Source: Eudromia elegans (Eukaryota; Chordata; Aves; Tinamiformes; Tinamidae). From it: 64,000 bases of DNA. Both the position numbers and the translations under genes were made by a program. Of the stretch, positions 46,445 to 59,574 are shown in pieces (the stretch's first letter is position 1; each line of letters opens with the position of its first letter). The notes under the pieces were generated by a model. The model ran no database searches. It was not told the DNA's origin and worked only from the letters and a program-made list of their open reading frames with translations. Location: NCBI GenBank assembly GCA_003342815.1, contig PTEX01000138.1, forward strand, positions 1-64,000. The letters are read 5' to 3'.

Positions 46445-49400
46445 TATACAAGATAATTTACATAAGACATAAACAGCATCTATGATTCCTTCCAGGAATA
46501 TTCCCAGAGTATCTGACCAGCTTTAAAGGAGTTCAGACTACAAGGGAAATCTCCGACTTCAATTTTTTAACGTATTTCTGTAAAGCCTTGATGTCACAAA
46601 CACTCTGGCCTGTGTTTCTTCTTAAAAAACAAGTATTTGCACTGAAGGCAATGACGTTTTTCGTGCGTTTATCGTTACACACAGCCGGCCCTGCCTGCAG
46701 GGCTGGGCAGTGAACGCTGCCGTATTTTCCTCAGTGAAGCACAGCGCTCCACGAACGACCCGGTGACGCTTCCTCGGGGCTCATACACAAGTGCTGGGCA
46801 GCACCGGGACATCGGCCCCTGCAGACCGGCAAGAGACAGACCAGGGCGTCCGAGGGCTTCGCCCTGACCTGTATGCCTTCCGCGCTCCATGTTTCACTGC
46901 ACTTACTGAAGAAGCTGTAGAAACGGTTAAGAAAAGAGGTTGGAACCTCTTCCACTAATTTACAAGATGGTTCCAGACTACCCATTTAGCCTTACGAGTC
47001 CCAGCTTGCTTTTGTTCTCCAACTGAATGGACATAAAATCACATCTAAAGACCCTAAGAAACACATGCTGAAACACAAGAAAAAAATATTCTGTTCAGAG
47101 ACACCGAATTGTTTCCGAAACTCTTCCGCGTTACCCAACACTGTGGATTATCCAGCACTCGGTCACAGGAGCCTATCTTGCATTACACGACACTACAAAA
47201 ACAATGACAAACATCAAAAGTAATGCAGAGTATTCTACTGAAATTGGGCAAATCAGCCTCTAACTCATCCTCCTCAAAGCAGCTATAATCAAACAAACAC
47301 ACAAAGTGTCTGCCAACCTATTCTCAAAACTTCTGCTGTGTATTTGTCCTTAACCAAGAAATCCAGTCAAATACTGAAGCCTGAAAAATGGGTTCATTAA
47401 AATATTTTTTTGCAGTTGCCCTTGTTCACCTTAATATTATTCTAGCTCCCTAAAATTCACCATTTATCTAGTGCCTTGCAAAGGCTGTAGATAATTCGTT
47501 CCATTTTTGTTCAGAAAGGAAATCAATACAGTCTCAGCCACCCCTCTCCAGAGCAGCCTGATATGAGGAACGCTGCAATTACCAGCATCTGGGGTGAGCT
47601 GTCAGCACCATTTCAGGCCCATTCTTTATGAAAATAATCAGGTTTTTGCATACCTGAGTAATTATTTCATTTGTTTAGCAAAAGACGACATCTGCACATC
47701 ACTCTGCCTTGCTGAACGCACTGTTATCTGGAACATTACGAACTTTCTAGTTAATTGCTTCCAGTTCATTTCACGATGTGTTCTGGGAGAGTGACTGCTC
47801 CACCGACCCAAAGCCTTCTTCTCCTTACCCATGACAGTTCCTGGTACCATGCTTTCACTGGCAGTGGTCCTCCTGCTTGGAATACAGAGACAAATTAAAG
47901 TAAAATTGTGGGATCTGAGTTTAATTTGGGAGTTTGTTTGTTTTTTATATCAGCTGCCCTTAGGGAAGATTACAAGATACCCATTTCTTGAATGACTATC
48001 CTTGGAAACACTGACTCTTTAAAGCAGTTTGTCAAATTCTGATTGCATTTTTTTTAATGCTCATATACTAAGTTAATAAAGACATAAATCCTTATATATT
48101 TGGCTATTAATCAATGTTATTCACTGAAACAAAAACAACCCACAGGGAACCAAACGACCCAATTCCTTACAGAGCTTCTAGAGGGAATTTTCCCGACCAC
48201 TCTTAGTCATGGTTTGAAAGAAGGCTACACGACATTAAATCACACTGATAACGATAAGCCAGGGTTCTTTCAGAAGACTCAAGCATTGCCTGAGAACAGA
48301 CATGAAAACTAGGTTCAGGTAGATGACATCTGTGTTACTTCTCTCAATAAGTGCCCTTTTTGATGAAAAAAGGAAAAAAAAAGGATTATATCTGTTTTTT
48401 GTTTGTTAAAGATAAAAAGCAGGAGATCCAAAATGCCTGTTTACACAACCCAAGGCTTTATTTCCTTTCAAGTATATTTTACTTTTCATTCTTCCACTCC
48501 ATTACCGATGTACTGTACACCCTTGTTCTACAAAGCAGGTTCAGAGGCATTTGACAGGATTCTATTTTGTCATCAGAGACACAACAAGAAACACAAAACA
48601 GAGCTGCTTTTGCACAAACAATCCAATATCATAGCCCAAAATAAACACTGCTTTTCCAGAGGTATATCATCCGTCATATACCAACAAGAGCGAGTACCTG
48701 CATACACACTGTGCTTTGTATACGGGAGGTGAGGGCATGCTAGCATGAAGAACCCCAAACAAGACTGCCTTCAAACGCAGCCCTGGCTTTGTCACCGCAT
48801 CCATAACAGCAGCAGCTTCCCGGGGGCCGCGGGGCGGGACCGCGTGCTGTTTGTGTTCACAGTGGAACCAGTGTCTGCTCAAGGCACGTTGTTAATAGGA
48901 AGCTCTGACGCTCCATAAAGCCACCAAAGAGCAGTGAGGTGCAGCCCACAGCGGCCACGCTTCAGCAGCACTCCTGCAATCCCCAAGGTGAGGATGCTGA
49001 GGAACAGGAGCCCCTATTTTCAATATACTTGTCCTAGCATGCATTCTTCTAGGGAGCAAAAGCAACTAAATATCGAATGGGCAAGTAAGGGGCCTGACTT
49101 TCAGAGATGTTCAAAGGCCACCGAACCCGTTCAGGTGCTTTGCTACCAGCAAGACCACAGGAGCTTCCCACACAAAACATTATTCTAGGATTAAAAACCA
49201 TCAATTTTTACCTTGCCGCTTGCATGGCTTATCTGCACACCAGGCTATATCTTCCTAGACCAAACTCTTATAAAGGATGAAGCACCGTGAATTTCAATAG
49301 AGCTGCCCTCACGAGCATACAGCAACCCACCCTGTCTCTGCCCAGATCGTTTGTGGTTATTAACATTAACTAAACAAACCTCCTTAGTTTCAAAAAGAAT

Positions 49401-50020
49401 GAGTTTTCTGAAGGGAAAGATAAAGGAAAAGGTCTGTTTGAGAGGGGGGCACATCACTCTTCTCCTAGCTATGCCTGCACTAGTCAGACCAGCGAGTTGT
49501 GCTTCACTAGCCACATGCACAAACAGGAGGGTTTCCGAAGCATAAAGCATGTTACTGCTAACAACTTAGCACAAGCAAGTGTCTGTTAGCAGAACCACCA
49601 GCTCGTTTACACACCTGTACGATCCGGGTTTCACCATTCCTCATGCAAACAAATCACATACAAGACAACACCGCGCTGCAATTACAACACAAGAATGTCC
49701 ATGGCTCCAGAGGAGGAGCATTAATGGTATTGATAGACAAGGTATCATACAAGTCAAAGGTAAAACTTATTTATGTCACTAAGGGATCCAATCTGTTTCC
49801 ATCCTCCAGCTAAGATTGAATCTCCATCTTTTTCTGTGTGTATTGATGAAATATGGCACTATAAAGACTGACAGACAAGATCAATTTCTATAAACTGCTC
49901 CTGATTATCCCTCCTAATGGATTTTAATCAAAAGGAGAATGCCTCAGTTGCGAATTACTTCACAGAGATTAACACGTGAACTACCAGGCAGAATAAAAGC
50001 CCAAACCAGTGAAAAGGAGC
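46445..50020. other. Gene-free stretch
   Basis: A GC-richer patch lies at 46680-46870 and a short CpG patch at 48815-48845. The 49800-50000 part is AT-rich with paired-type TAATGGATTTTAATC near 49914, enhancer-like in texture. No gene is supported. Confidence 0.5.
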
Positions 50021-50024
50021 AGCC

Positions 50025-50115
50025 TGTGGTGGTTGAACGTTAACCTGAGAGTCAGGATTTCTCAATTCTACTCCTGATTCTGCCCTGTCTTAATCTTCAG
50101 GCATTATGACACCAC
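50025..50115 (+). mobile_element. Relic of a tRNA-derived SINE (MIR/CORE-SINE type)
   Basis: GTGGTGGTTGAACG corresponds to the tRNA A-box region of MIR-like SINEs. The segment GAGTCAGGATTTCTCAATTC through ACTCCTGATTCTGCC (50049-50084) parallels the MIR head, which in consensus reads GAGTCAGG..CTGGGTTC..TCCTGGCTCTGCC and includes the B-box. The similarity fades after about 50115 and the 3' end cannot be placed. MIR/CORE-SINEs are ancient in amniotes and long inactive, so this is a fossil. The identification is by eye. Confidence 0.55.
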
Positions 50116-50119
50116 TAAA

Positions 50120-53100
50120 TTTACCTACTTTGGCTCATATACGTTTGTTCAGCAGTTCTGCAGTGATCAAAGTCTGCGAGTACCTTCCAAAAACACGGTA
50201 AAAATTTGATTAGCAATACACAGTTCTCTCCTTGCTCTAAATGAAGCTATTGGCAGAGCTTTGCAGAAATATAGGAAGGTCATTGCATTTGTACAGCTGA
50301 AAAAAAGGGTAGAGAAAATCAAAGCACTGCCACTCAAATTGATTACTAGGTAACTATTTTTTAATCATAAATACCTAGAATAAATATGCCCAAAAAAGTT
50401 ATAGAGCAATCACAGCAGCTTTCTCCAAACAGATGACCTTTCATCCAACAGACAAAACCACAGAAACTCACTAGGAAGACGACTGTTTTAGAGAAATTAC
50501 ACAGTGGAAAAAACATATTCTTTAAAGAAGAATTCTCTTGAGGAAGGTAGAAGCGATAGGTCCTGCTGAAAATATGAATGCACTGTTTGTATAGTAAATG
50601 CAAGTTCCGATGTGCTGGACACAGAGAATTCCCACCCTTTTCTAGATCAAAGCTACGAGTGTTTGCTCAAGTCAGATAGGAGGAAGGAGGCTTCAGCTCG
50701 ACCCGCTGCGGGCAGCTCCGTTATGGGCGCCCGACGTGACGCACCCGGCAGCGTCTCAGGGTCTGCCCTAGGGAGCATCTCCAGGAGCACCAGGGACCCT
50801 CCTGCAGCCCCGTCCTTCATGGGGCTCTCAGCTCCAGCAGAGGTGCCGGGAGCACCAGGAAGGCTTTGGAGCCGCTTTCCAGCGCCTGCAGCCCAGGACT
50901 GCACCTCTGCTCTGTGCTTCAGACCCTCTTCCTTGGTCCTGCTTGTCTCAGCATTCCTCCAGCCTTCTCTTTAAACAATGTGTACTGAACTGATTAAGGG
51001 GAAACCATGAGTGGCCACGCACACAAGAGCCTCCGTGCCCAGGGTCTCTGTGCAGTGCAAAATCACCAGGTGAAATCACTGTTCCCACCCCTTTCTCTCT
51101 GCTGCAGGTATGACGTGGACGCAAAGCAGCCCCTCGCCTTGCCCCAGCGCTGCAAGTAAAACTCCAGGCCTGTTCTGCCTTGCACCACGAAGGGTCGGGG
51201 GTTGGTGCTTACAACGCGGAGGTCAGGGCCTCACTCCATGCTTGGAGAAGTAAGTTACTCCTGCACCCTCGAAGCGGCATCAAAGAAACCCTCTCCAAAG
51301 CGAGGAAACGTTGAGCAAAGCTGCAAAAGCTCATTTCTGTAATTATGCACAGCAATTAAATTGGAACCAGTGTTTCCTCACGCTGGCGAGACTTGCCAAG
51401 CGCTAAAAGGCGCGCTTATCCATCATTGCTTCCCCGGCATTTCATCCTTTGGTGGACAACCTCAAAGCCTGGGCAGACCAAGGTCAGTGATGTTACTCTG
51501 ACAGGCAGAGCCCAAGGGACCCGTTTGCTGCGGCTGAACTTCTGGAACCGTCTGTAAACGAGGACGAGGGCTGGGTGGGCAGGGGCAGCCGCTCTTGCGC
51601 ACACAGCGCCCACCACGCAGGGCACAGAAGGGTCCCCTTCTGCAGAGCAATCCATTAGGAATGACACTGGAAACTGGAGTCCTGCCTACCCTTAGCCCAC
51701 CATAAAATCTCTCTTTTGACAGCACCAGACACAGCAAATATTCCAATATTCTTAGTTTACAGACACCTTTAACTGCTTTGCAGAAGCCCAGAGGGAAAGA
51801 ACCTGCAAATAAATCAGCTCACACCCTGTATGTGAATTAATAACTCCCTGCTCAGCTACATTGGGGCAATTCCTAAAGCTGCACACTGTGTTAATTGCGA
51901 TGGCAACAGACCCTCTACGACACATTGCAAGGCAGGACACCTGGCTGTATTTGCAAAACAGATGACAGAAAAATAAACTATTACAGGGTGTCTCCTCAAA
52001 AGACAAATATAAAGAAAAGAATGCACAAAATATTTTAGCACAATCTAGAGTTAAATTCTCTTTAAACTTTATCTTCCAAATGTATTAAAAGGTTCTATGT
52101 GTTGGGATGATTATTACCAGAGTCACTGGCAAACACAAAATTCTCAAAATGAGCTTAAAGCAAGGTAGGTAATTTATCTTCATCTCACACAAGCTCAAAA
52201 TAGCCTCAACTCAGACATGGAAGTATAATTTTAACCTGTAACTGTGTTTTTCTAATAGCTATAGACATAAAAGCACAAGGATTTTTCAAACTCATGGGTG
52301 TAGTTTTATGGTACTATTAAAAGAAATATCAACCTTATAGAAATAATTAAAAAGGAAATCTTAAACTAAAAAGAGAGCTGGGAATTAGACTAAACTAGAA
52401 ACAGAGGAGACAGGCAATGAGTTATGAAATGGCAAAAGAAAAGAAATAGCACAAAAGTGGTAATTCTGAGAGACAAATGCAGGGCTTTGACAAGAAGCAT
52501 GAGTTTCACTATAGCCTCTTCTGGGTTCATTGAACGTCTCATTTCTCAATCCCACGGAGGGAAGAGACTTTGCAAGCAGGATTAAATCTAGACGCAAACC
52601 CGTAAAGATTCCTACAGACACACGACTCATTCTTCATAATGAATGTGAAGGTACTTATTAATTAGCCATGAGATATGAACACAATAAAAATATATCCCTT
52701 AATAGACTTCTTTATTCAAACAGGAACAAGACTAAGTCTAGTTTCAGATTCTTAATTAAATCAGGCCCATGAATATAGAGAAGTTGAATAGCACTGAGAC
52801 TCTCTTAGCTATTAATGCACTCAGAAGTTACTCATTGGGTTGTACAGGTATATTTTTATTAAAAAAAATCTTAGTAAGATGTATAGCAGCACTAATACGC
52901 AGTGTGTCTGAACATAGGTGATGTCCAGTTACTCCTGTGGTTTGCATAAAGGCAGATACTGTTAGGATTAAAGGAATAATTAACGCACAATCTTAATGAT
53001 ATCATCAACTAAGGTTTTGCATTAATTCTTCTCACAGGAGGAAGTTGATATTTTCACTGACCAGCCTGGAAAGATCCCCGTTCCCAAGCTGCTCAGCCCC

Positions 53101-53625
53101 CTGCCCTCCGTTCACGGCAGCAGATGCTGCTGTGACTTCGGCCCTGGGTTTTACCCCAAGCACTGTCTGCGGGAGTCCAAACTGAACACGCACATTTGCT
53201 CACAGAACTATTCACAATTTGCTTCTCTATTTTTGACTGCTTGCCTTCCATGCATTATTTGGGCCTACCACTATAATATTACTGCTATGAGGTATAGAAT
53301 CCCACTAGTCCAGAGGGTGGCCACAGTTAGCCATGTCCCAGGCTGCCGCACGCCTGCGTGCTGGGCGAGCAGCTCTGCAGCCTTTGCTGCCCTACGCAGC
53401 ACTGCAACTTCAACCGAGTGCCCAGATACACTAAAACCTGGGTGACGGACTGATTCAGGCAATATCACCATCCTACTGTAATGGTGTGCAAAAATGCAAT
53501 GCATTTTGAACCATAATGATCTTTTACCTTCGTCTGCCTCACAGTATTCATCCATTAGCAAAGAAACATGCAGGGAATTCAGAGTCCCTATTTGTTTAGT
53601 GTCCAAGTTTCCCTTGAATCTGGTG
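50120..53625. other. Gene-free stretch
   Basis: GC-rich patches occur at 50690-50950 and 51420-51650. AT-rich unique DNA fills 51750-53040. Frames up to 122 codons are unrecognised. No repeat family is seen. Confidence 0.5.
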
Positions 53626-53629
53626 TAAA

Positions 53630-53646
53630 AATCAATCAATCAATCA
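53630..53646. repeat. (ATCA)4 microsatellite
   Basis: Four tandem ATCA units. Confidence 0.9.
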
Positions 53647-53649
53647 GAC

Positions 53650-56600
53650 CTACCTCCTAAATATTCACATCATTCAAGTTAGAAATTAAATGCAGCTGGC
53701 TATAGGTCCACTCAGCCAACAGGAGCTGACTTGACTGGACTTCAGCTCAAGCTCATGCTGCCCAAAAGAACACAGTTGATATATTTTCCTGCTCCTCTGT
53801 GATGCAAAATGGACAGGTTAGCAAAGCTGGATGCACAATGTTTTGCTCAAAATATTTAACATTAGTGGGAAAGACGGCAATTGCTTGGAAAATGCAATAC
53901 ATCGAGAAATGCCCCCATGGTACGCCACTTTTTGTGCCCTAGGGAAGCAGTCTTTCAGCAGATCTCATCTCTGTCGGTCATTTCCTTGCTGCTCAGAGAA
54001 CACCCAAGTCTTTGAGAGGACCACGGCTAAGCTTTCAAGCAGCATATATGGGGTTTTTTTTCATTTCACTATTCATTTGCTCTCTTCTGATTTCTCCACC
54101 TTCTCTCTTGTAACAGCTGCACAGAGGATTTCAAGTAGGCTTCACTATGGGATGCATAATTTGTAAATATTTAATCCACCTTCTATAGAACATACGGTAT
54201 GAAACATGCTTGTACTGTGTCCGACAGACTACTGTACCCCATGCAATCAGCCCTTCACACTGCCAAACTACAGAGTAATTTATTGGGACCAAACACATGG
54301 CAGCTTTATTCCTACTTTGAAACCTCCCATCTATGTTATCCAAGAAAGCTGTATACCAAGAGCACAAGGAAATATTTGCCTCATTGTCAAGCACTATGTT
54401 CATGTGCTACCAACTGTTTGCGTATTAAGATAGAAAAAAAATCTTGACCTCCAAATAGCACTTCATTTGTTCAGAGGTTAGAGATTAAACAACAGTAAAT
54501 GCATCTGTACTGTCATTTGGTTTGCATAAATTAATGCATTAACGAGTAGAAAGCTCTTGCACTCCTTACACTGAACAGTTTGCTACGATTGAAATATTTC
54601 TAGAGCGAAAGTGAGGGAGATATGGTAACAGCAATCAAACATTCTGTTGTTTCTGCCTACAAGTCAGTAAACCCAGTTCGAGACCACGTGGAATTGCTAT
54701 GAGAATTCAGCAGGTGCAACGTTCCTTACACCCGACATGTTTCCATGACACACGTTACGATAATGAAGATTTTCAGTGCAAGCTACGCAAATGGCTTCTG
54801 TTTGTGTTTTAAGTTTCCCCTCCAAAGTAACATAAATGAGGTGGGTGCCCCAGGCAGCAGGTCGCACTATACAGGAGTTCTGCTTCATTTGTACTGATAT
54901 TGCTGAGAACAGCAAGTTGTATGCTCAAGCTAAGCCCTCGGCCCTGCAAGGCAAGGCTGAATGCTCCGGGGAACAGAGACACTTGCAGCAGCCTCATCTG
55001 ATGGATCTTACATGCCTCAGAAAACAAATCTGTGCCCCATGGAAGGCAGGATGCCAGTGAGAGCCACAGGAACAGCACGCGAGCCCTGTGGGAGTCCTAA
55101 AACCTTCTAAATTTACCCAAGCAGGACAAGGTGACAAAACAGTCAATATGCTGTGCTGGAACGGCACCACGTCTCACGTCAGTTGGCGGGGACAAGGCCA
55201 GAAGTCAAAGCACAGCAATAAGGACATCCATGATATAGCAACGTACTGAAGCGCCATGAGACATGTCCTGTACAGCCTCTCGCTGTGATTGAGTAATGAC
55301 TGGAAGGAGAAAAAAAAAAAGAGACTTATTTTAGTTTAAAAGATAATTAAATAAGCAGGGAGAGACCAAAATGAAAGTTATGTTTTTAGAAGGTATTTGA
55401 TAGCACACGTTCTCCTAGCTGAACATACCATAGCTTATATTTCTTTTCCCTCCAGTTAGTGAGAAACTTTGAACTTTAACTTAATAGGAAATATCTTGCA
55501 ATTTCATTAATAAATCAAATGAATAGAGAGCCTGGAGCACGGAAGGGCCCTTGCTAAAGCAGGGACCTTCCACACACGGAGCCAGTCCCAGCCCAAGCTC
55601 AGCCTGAGCACAGCAGGGCTGCCGGCCTTCATCCCAGCAAGGCTGCAGCACCAGGAGACTCGGGAGCAGAGCTAAAGCACCCGCAGAGCTCAGAGCTCCT
55701 TTGCTCTAAATCTGGTGCCGTGGATCTGCTCCCACTAACTTCACACAGTCAAAACTTGGGGTTTATGGCTGTATTTTTTATGCATGCAAGAAAGGTGCTA
55801 GCACTGATGTTGAACACCTTTTGAGATCTTGCTTCTAAAATATGTATCAGCCTAACAACCCTATGGAGATTTAAATAGATGCGTGTTATCGTGTAAGTTT
55901 GAGATAATTTTCTGTGACATTAGTTAGAGAAAATGATAGCTAATTAATATGAATTTTCCCTCATGTTCAATCATCTGCAACACTCTAGTCTTCATTTAAG
56001 ATAAAGACACTCTGGTGATTTCTCCACTGGGGAGCAAATTCATGGCTTTCCTCAAAGAGCTATAACTGCTATTTTGGGAGATGAAGGATGAATATTTGAC
56101 ATAAAGAAAAAATGTGCATACTGAATACTGATTTTTACAGCAAAATACTCAATTCTTCCAAGGCACCCATGATAAGCAATTAGGGCAATTGTTTCCTCCT
56201 GCTGCATGCGGAGCACTTAGGAAGAAGGAGATAGTGGCTCAATAAATACGACAGGGAGCCCCTCTGCACCCCCAGGAAGCACAGCAAGGGGGAAAGCAGA
56301 ATCACTTAGGCGCTCCCCTGGGACTGTTTGTCTGACACAAACTCTTGCTACCTACGCAGCCTATTTTGAGGCAAAAGACTTCAAATAACAACTTTGCAAG
56401 CAGAAAACAATTCCAGACCCCTGGGAACAGGCAAGAGGAATTCAAACCAGCGAGTGGACATTACTCCACGGAGAAGCACAAATAGATTACAAAAAGAATC
56501 CCCAAAATGGAAAACAACCAAGCAGCTCTGTCCTGCCTTTCATCCACACAAACACACACGAGCAGACCCTAACGAATAGTTACACAGGGATAGAAGGCAC

Positions 56601-56760
56601 CTGTGTGCTCCACAGGAAGGACGAGACCTGAAAGGCTGCGGCAGACGTTGGGCTCTCCTGGAGGCTGGGAAGAGCCCCAGCGCTGGGGCAGAGTAACGTG
56701 GGAAGCGTGTGCTCATCTACCTGCAGGAAGACAAGCACCTATGCTAAAATCTAGTGTTGC
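53650..56760. other. Gene-free stretch
   Basis: Unique sequence. An A11 run lies at 55310-55320, a GC-richer patch at 55530-55730, and an AT-rich enhancer-like block at 55840-56150 (AGCTAATTAATATG near 55938). No gene is supported. Confidence 0.5.
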
Positions 56761-56766
56761 AGCAGA

Positions 56767-56794
56767 CAGGCCCCTGCGAGCAGGCCCCTGCGAG
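56767..56794. repeat. 14-bp perfect tandem duplication
   Basis: CAGGCCCCTGCGAG occurs twice head to tail. Confidence 0.95.
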
Positions 56795-56836
56795 CTTGGA
56801 AGATGTTCTGCAGAGCTGACACTTTCACATCATAGC

Positions 56837-56884
56837 AAAAAAAAAAAAAAAAAAAAAAAAGAAAAAAGAAAAAAGAGAAAAAAG
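56837..56884. repeat. A24 run continuing as A/G-rich tract
   Basis: A24 is followed by GA6, GA6 and GAGA-type units. It is the longest homopolymer in the window. The preceding GC-richer 250 bp is unrecognised, so a retrocopy tail is possible but unsupported. Confidence 0.95.
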
Positions 56885-58478
56885 CCAATATCTTGCATGT
56901 ATTTGCTTACCTGGCCCACAATCAGCTATAAATAAATTACCTAAAATAGGTTTCAGAAACATACATCATCTTAATTTCCCAACAGGAGAAGAAAATAAAA
57001 ATAGGACGTTTTTTGAGCTGAAATCCTTCACTTAAGGTTTCAAGCTGGTTGTATTTGCATCTTGTTTGATGCCATGACTGGCAAGCAGAGCCCTGGGGTG
57101 TGCACCAGCCTGGCATCAGGCGTCACCTCCCTCGGTGTTAACAGTGACTGAACAAATAATGCAAAAAAAGAGTAAAGTAACAACCCACCATTCTGCTCTT
57201 TGGAAAAGCATGGTGTGTTTTTCACTTGTACCTTCCTACATAGACCTGCAAGCAAAACAGCAGCAAGCTCTTCAAACATCACGGGCTGGCTTTAGCTCTC
57301 CCGTAAGCTCTCAATACAAGCCAGTGCCTAAAAACTATTTTATTCTTCTAATTTACAAGTGAAATCCATCCAGGATCGTCTGATGTGGGTGAACCTCAGT
57401 AAGACAACTATTGTGCAAGCAGTTCCTCCCATTCCCGCGGTTTACTAGCAAGCTCTTGCAGCCAACCCAGCAATGCTCCTTGGCCTCTGGCTCAGCAAGG
57501 GTGACCGTGCAGCAGGCAGCTCACGGATCGAGCGTGTCGTCCGGGGTCTGGCAGCTAATGCTGTTTCATTTCATGCTTTCTGAGCTTAGTACGCAATGTT
57601 TCTTTTTGTAAAAGTTATTTCACTATTCCTCTTAAGAGATTTAAAAGACAATAAAAGCTATACCTATTGGAAAATTATTGGAAAACACAGTAAAATACAA
57701 GCAGACAATATGTTTATATTCAAATTGTGCCTAATTTTGAGCTTAATCAACCTCTCATTAAACAAACAAGAACCGTCTTTCTAAAGTATCTTTAATTTTA
57801 CTTTGATTTTACCTATTGCTGAATATAAGAACAAGTAGATTAATTAATAGGGGTTTTTTTAGGATCTATTTTCAACTTCCTGTATAAGAGAAAAACCAGT
57901 GCTAGTTGAGTGCCATTCATGCACCATACTCAAAATCCAAACAAGATCTATAAACAAGAAAAGCATCATCAGGTTTCACCAATTCTTTCTTCCCTGCAGA
58001 GTTATATTCATTCTCAAAAGGCAGATTTCACCCAAGTTAATCATTTGCTTGTACTTGATAGTTAGCTTATGTTGTTCCAAATAACCATGAAGAGTTAGGC
58101 AAGCATGGAAACAAATTTAAAATGCTGTATATTCCTAAGATACAGCGTCAAAGCTAAGAAAACACACATTGACATTTACTACAGCGAGGCCAGAACGCAG
58201 TGGCTTGGGCTGCTGTGATGCTATCGCATGTAGTGGCGCGTCTCCACCATACAAATCCATCTGTTTCCTTTTGCAAAGCTTCCCTTCCAGTTACTCAGCA
58301 ATTCAGCTGCTTCATTAGTCTCTATTAATTCCTTTTTAGCCTATTCTCAAAATTAGGAAAACCAATAGCAAGATAAGGAATTCCTTCCAAAAAAAAAGAA
58401 AACCTAGGTTACTTTTATCCATAAAGGGAGTTCAAAACAAATGAGTTTCAGTGCAAGTGAGCCCGGTCTGCCTATAAG
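56885..58478. other. Gene-free stretch
   Basis: A strong minus donor GGCCAG|GTAAGC lies near 56906-56916. AT-rich sequence fills 57590-58130. No frame is recognised. Confidence 0.5.
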
Positions 58479-58545
58479 AGCTGTAGCGGATGCGCCGTGT
58501 CGCGGCGCGGGGACCGCGGCGGCAGCCCCGGCGCAGAGCAGCAAG
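58473..58545 (+). promoter_or_regulatory. Short CpG burst after a TATA-like word
   Basis: TATAAG at 58473-58478 is followed by about 12 CpG in 60 bp (CGCGGCGCGG, CCGCGGCGG), surrounded by AT-rich DNA. The geometry would suit a plus-strand start site near 58500. No upstream CCAAT or GC boxes were noticed, so the call is weak. Confidence 0.3.
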
Positions 58546-58549
58546 TCTG

Positions 58550-59340
58550 TTCTCAGGTGTTACCCTCTACAAAAATGCAAGGACATCGTGGGCTTAACGA
58601 AGGATTTAAGCAACACACGTCAGTTGCTTCAGTTAAACAACATTTTGCCATCTTCCAGGAAACAAACAAATAAATAAAGGTTTTAAACAATTCAAACTCC
58701 TATTAAATGGGAACAATGCTCCAAAGTATTCAAGTTTCTTTGGAAAACGGGAAGTTTTATGTATTCCCACTGAACATTAACCACAAATTGATCTCTAGCT
58801 AGAATATTTTTAAACTATTCACTTTAATGAATGTAAACCTAAATGAGCCACTTGGTTCACATTTATTGAAGAAAAAAATCATAATTTGGTACATGAATTT
58901 GGAGATCTATGTTAATTCCCTTAAAGTGTGTTGTGAAAGCTATCCCAGAGCTCTCATTTGCAAATATAAGTGAAGCTTTATTATGTTTCTCGAGAAGATC
59001 ATTTTTCAACTGCATGCTCCAATAGACAGTATTTCCCATACGACTAAATGGGCTTCCTGTTCCCCAACATCCATGCCACAGAATAAAATTCCAAGACAAA
59101 ATAAATAAAATTGAGCTTAATTCATGAATATAGTTAAAAATAGGGAAACAAGGGAGGATAAAGACAACTAGTTCCACAAGCATACTCTTAGTCTGAGCAC
59201 ATGATAATTACCAATATAATGTCTGTGATTTCACGTTGTACAGTTGTTTAATGCTGTTAGAGAAGTAATTGAAGGGGCTCTGTTAATATAATTGCACGCA
59301 GACATGCAGTGCCATAGATGAGCATTTGTTTCCTGCTTCA
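58550..59340. other. Gene-free stretch
   Basis: AT-rich unique sequence. A 106-codon minus frame at 58863-59183 contains a hydrophobic start but is unrecognised. Confidence 0.5.
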
Positions 59341-59341
59341 G

Positions 59342-59570
59342 AGAAGTCAGTGCGAGTGCCCTGGGCTGCTGAGGGCTGCCTGGGGCCCAGCCATGAACCC
59401 AAGACCAACACGCACATCTGCGGCGAAGGCGTCCGCAGGCCTCCTGCCATTACCAGAGCCCATTAACTGCCTCGGTTACTCTCTGTGGCACTGAATCTCC
59501 GTGAATGTATCTTGTGCGGACGGCATCTCTTCCTTGTGGGGTCAATAAAGCTGGGGTTTTTTTTAAATCA
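59342..59570 (+). ncRNA. Candidate terminal exon with polyadenylation signal
   Basis: An acceptor-like TTTGTTTCCTGCTTCAG ends at 59341. It is followed by about 200 bp of GC-richer, CpG-containing sequence, then AATAAA at 59544-59549 and a GT/T-rich element (CTGGGGTTTTTTTT) directly downstream. Acceptor, signal and downstream element are in the right order for a last exon. It contains a short ATG frame (about 33 codons from 59394) but nothing recognisable, so a non-coding RNA or 3' UTR is the likeliest reading. Confidence 0.3.
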
Positions 59571-59574
59571 ATAT

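Noticed and set aside
46930..46980. CR1-like GAGGTTGGAACCTCTTCCAC wording
   Set aside because: The match is short and its flanks do not follow the CR1 consensus; it is also partly self-palindromic.
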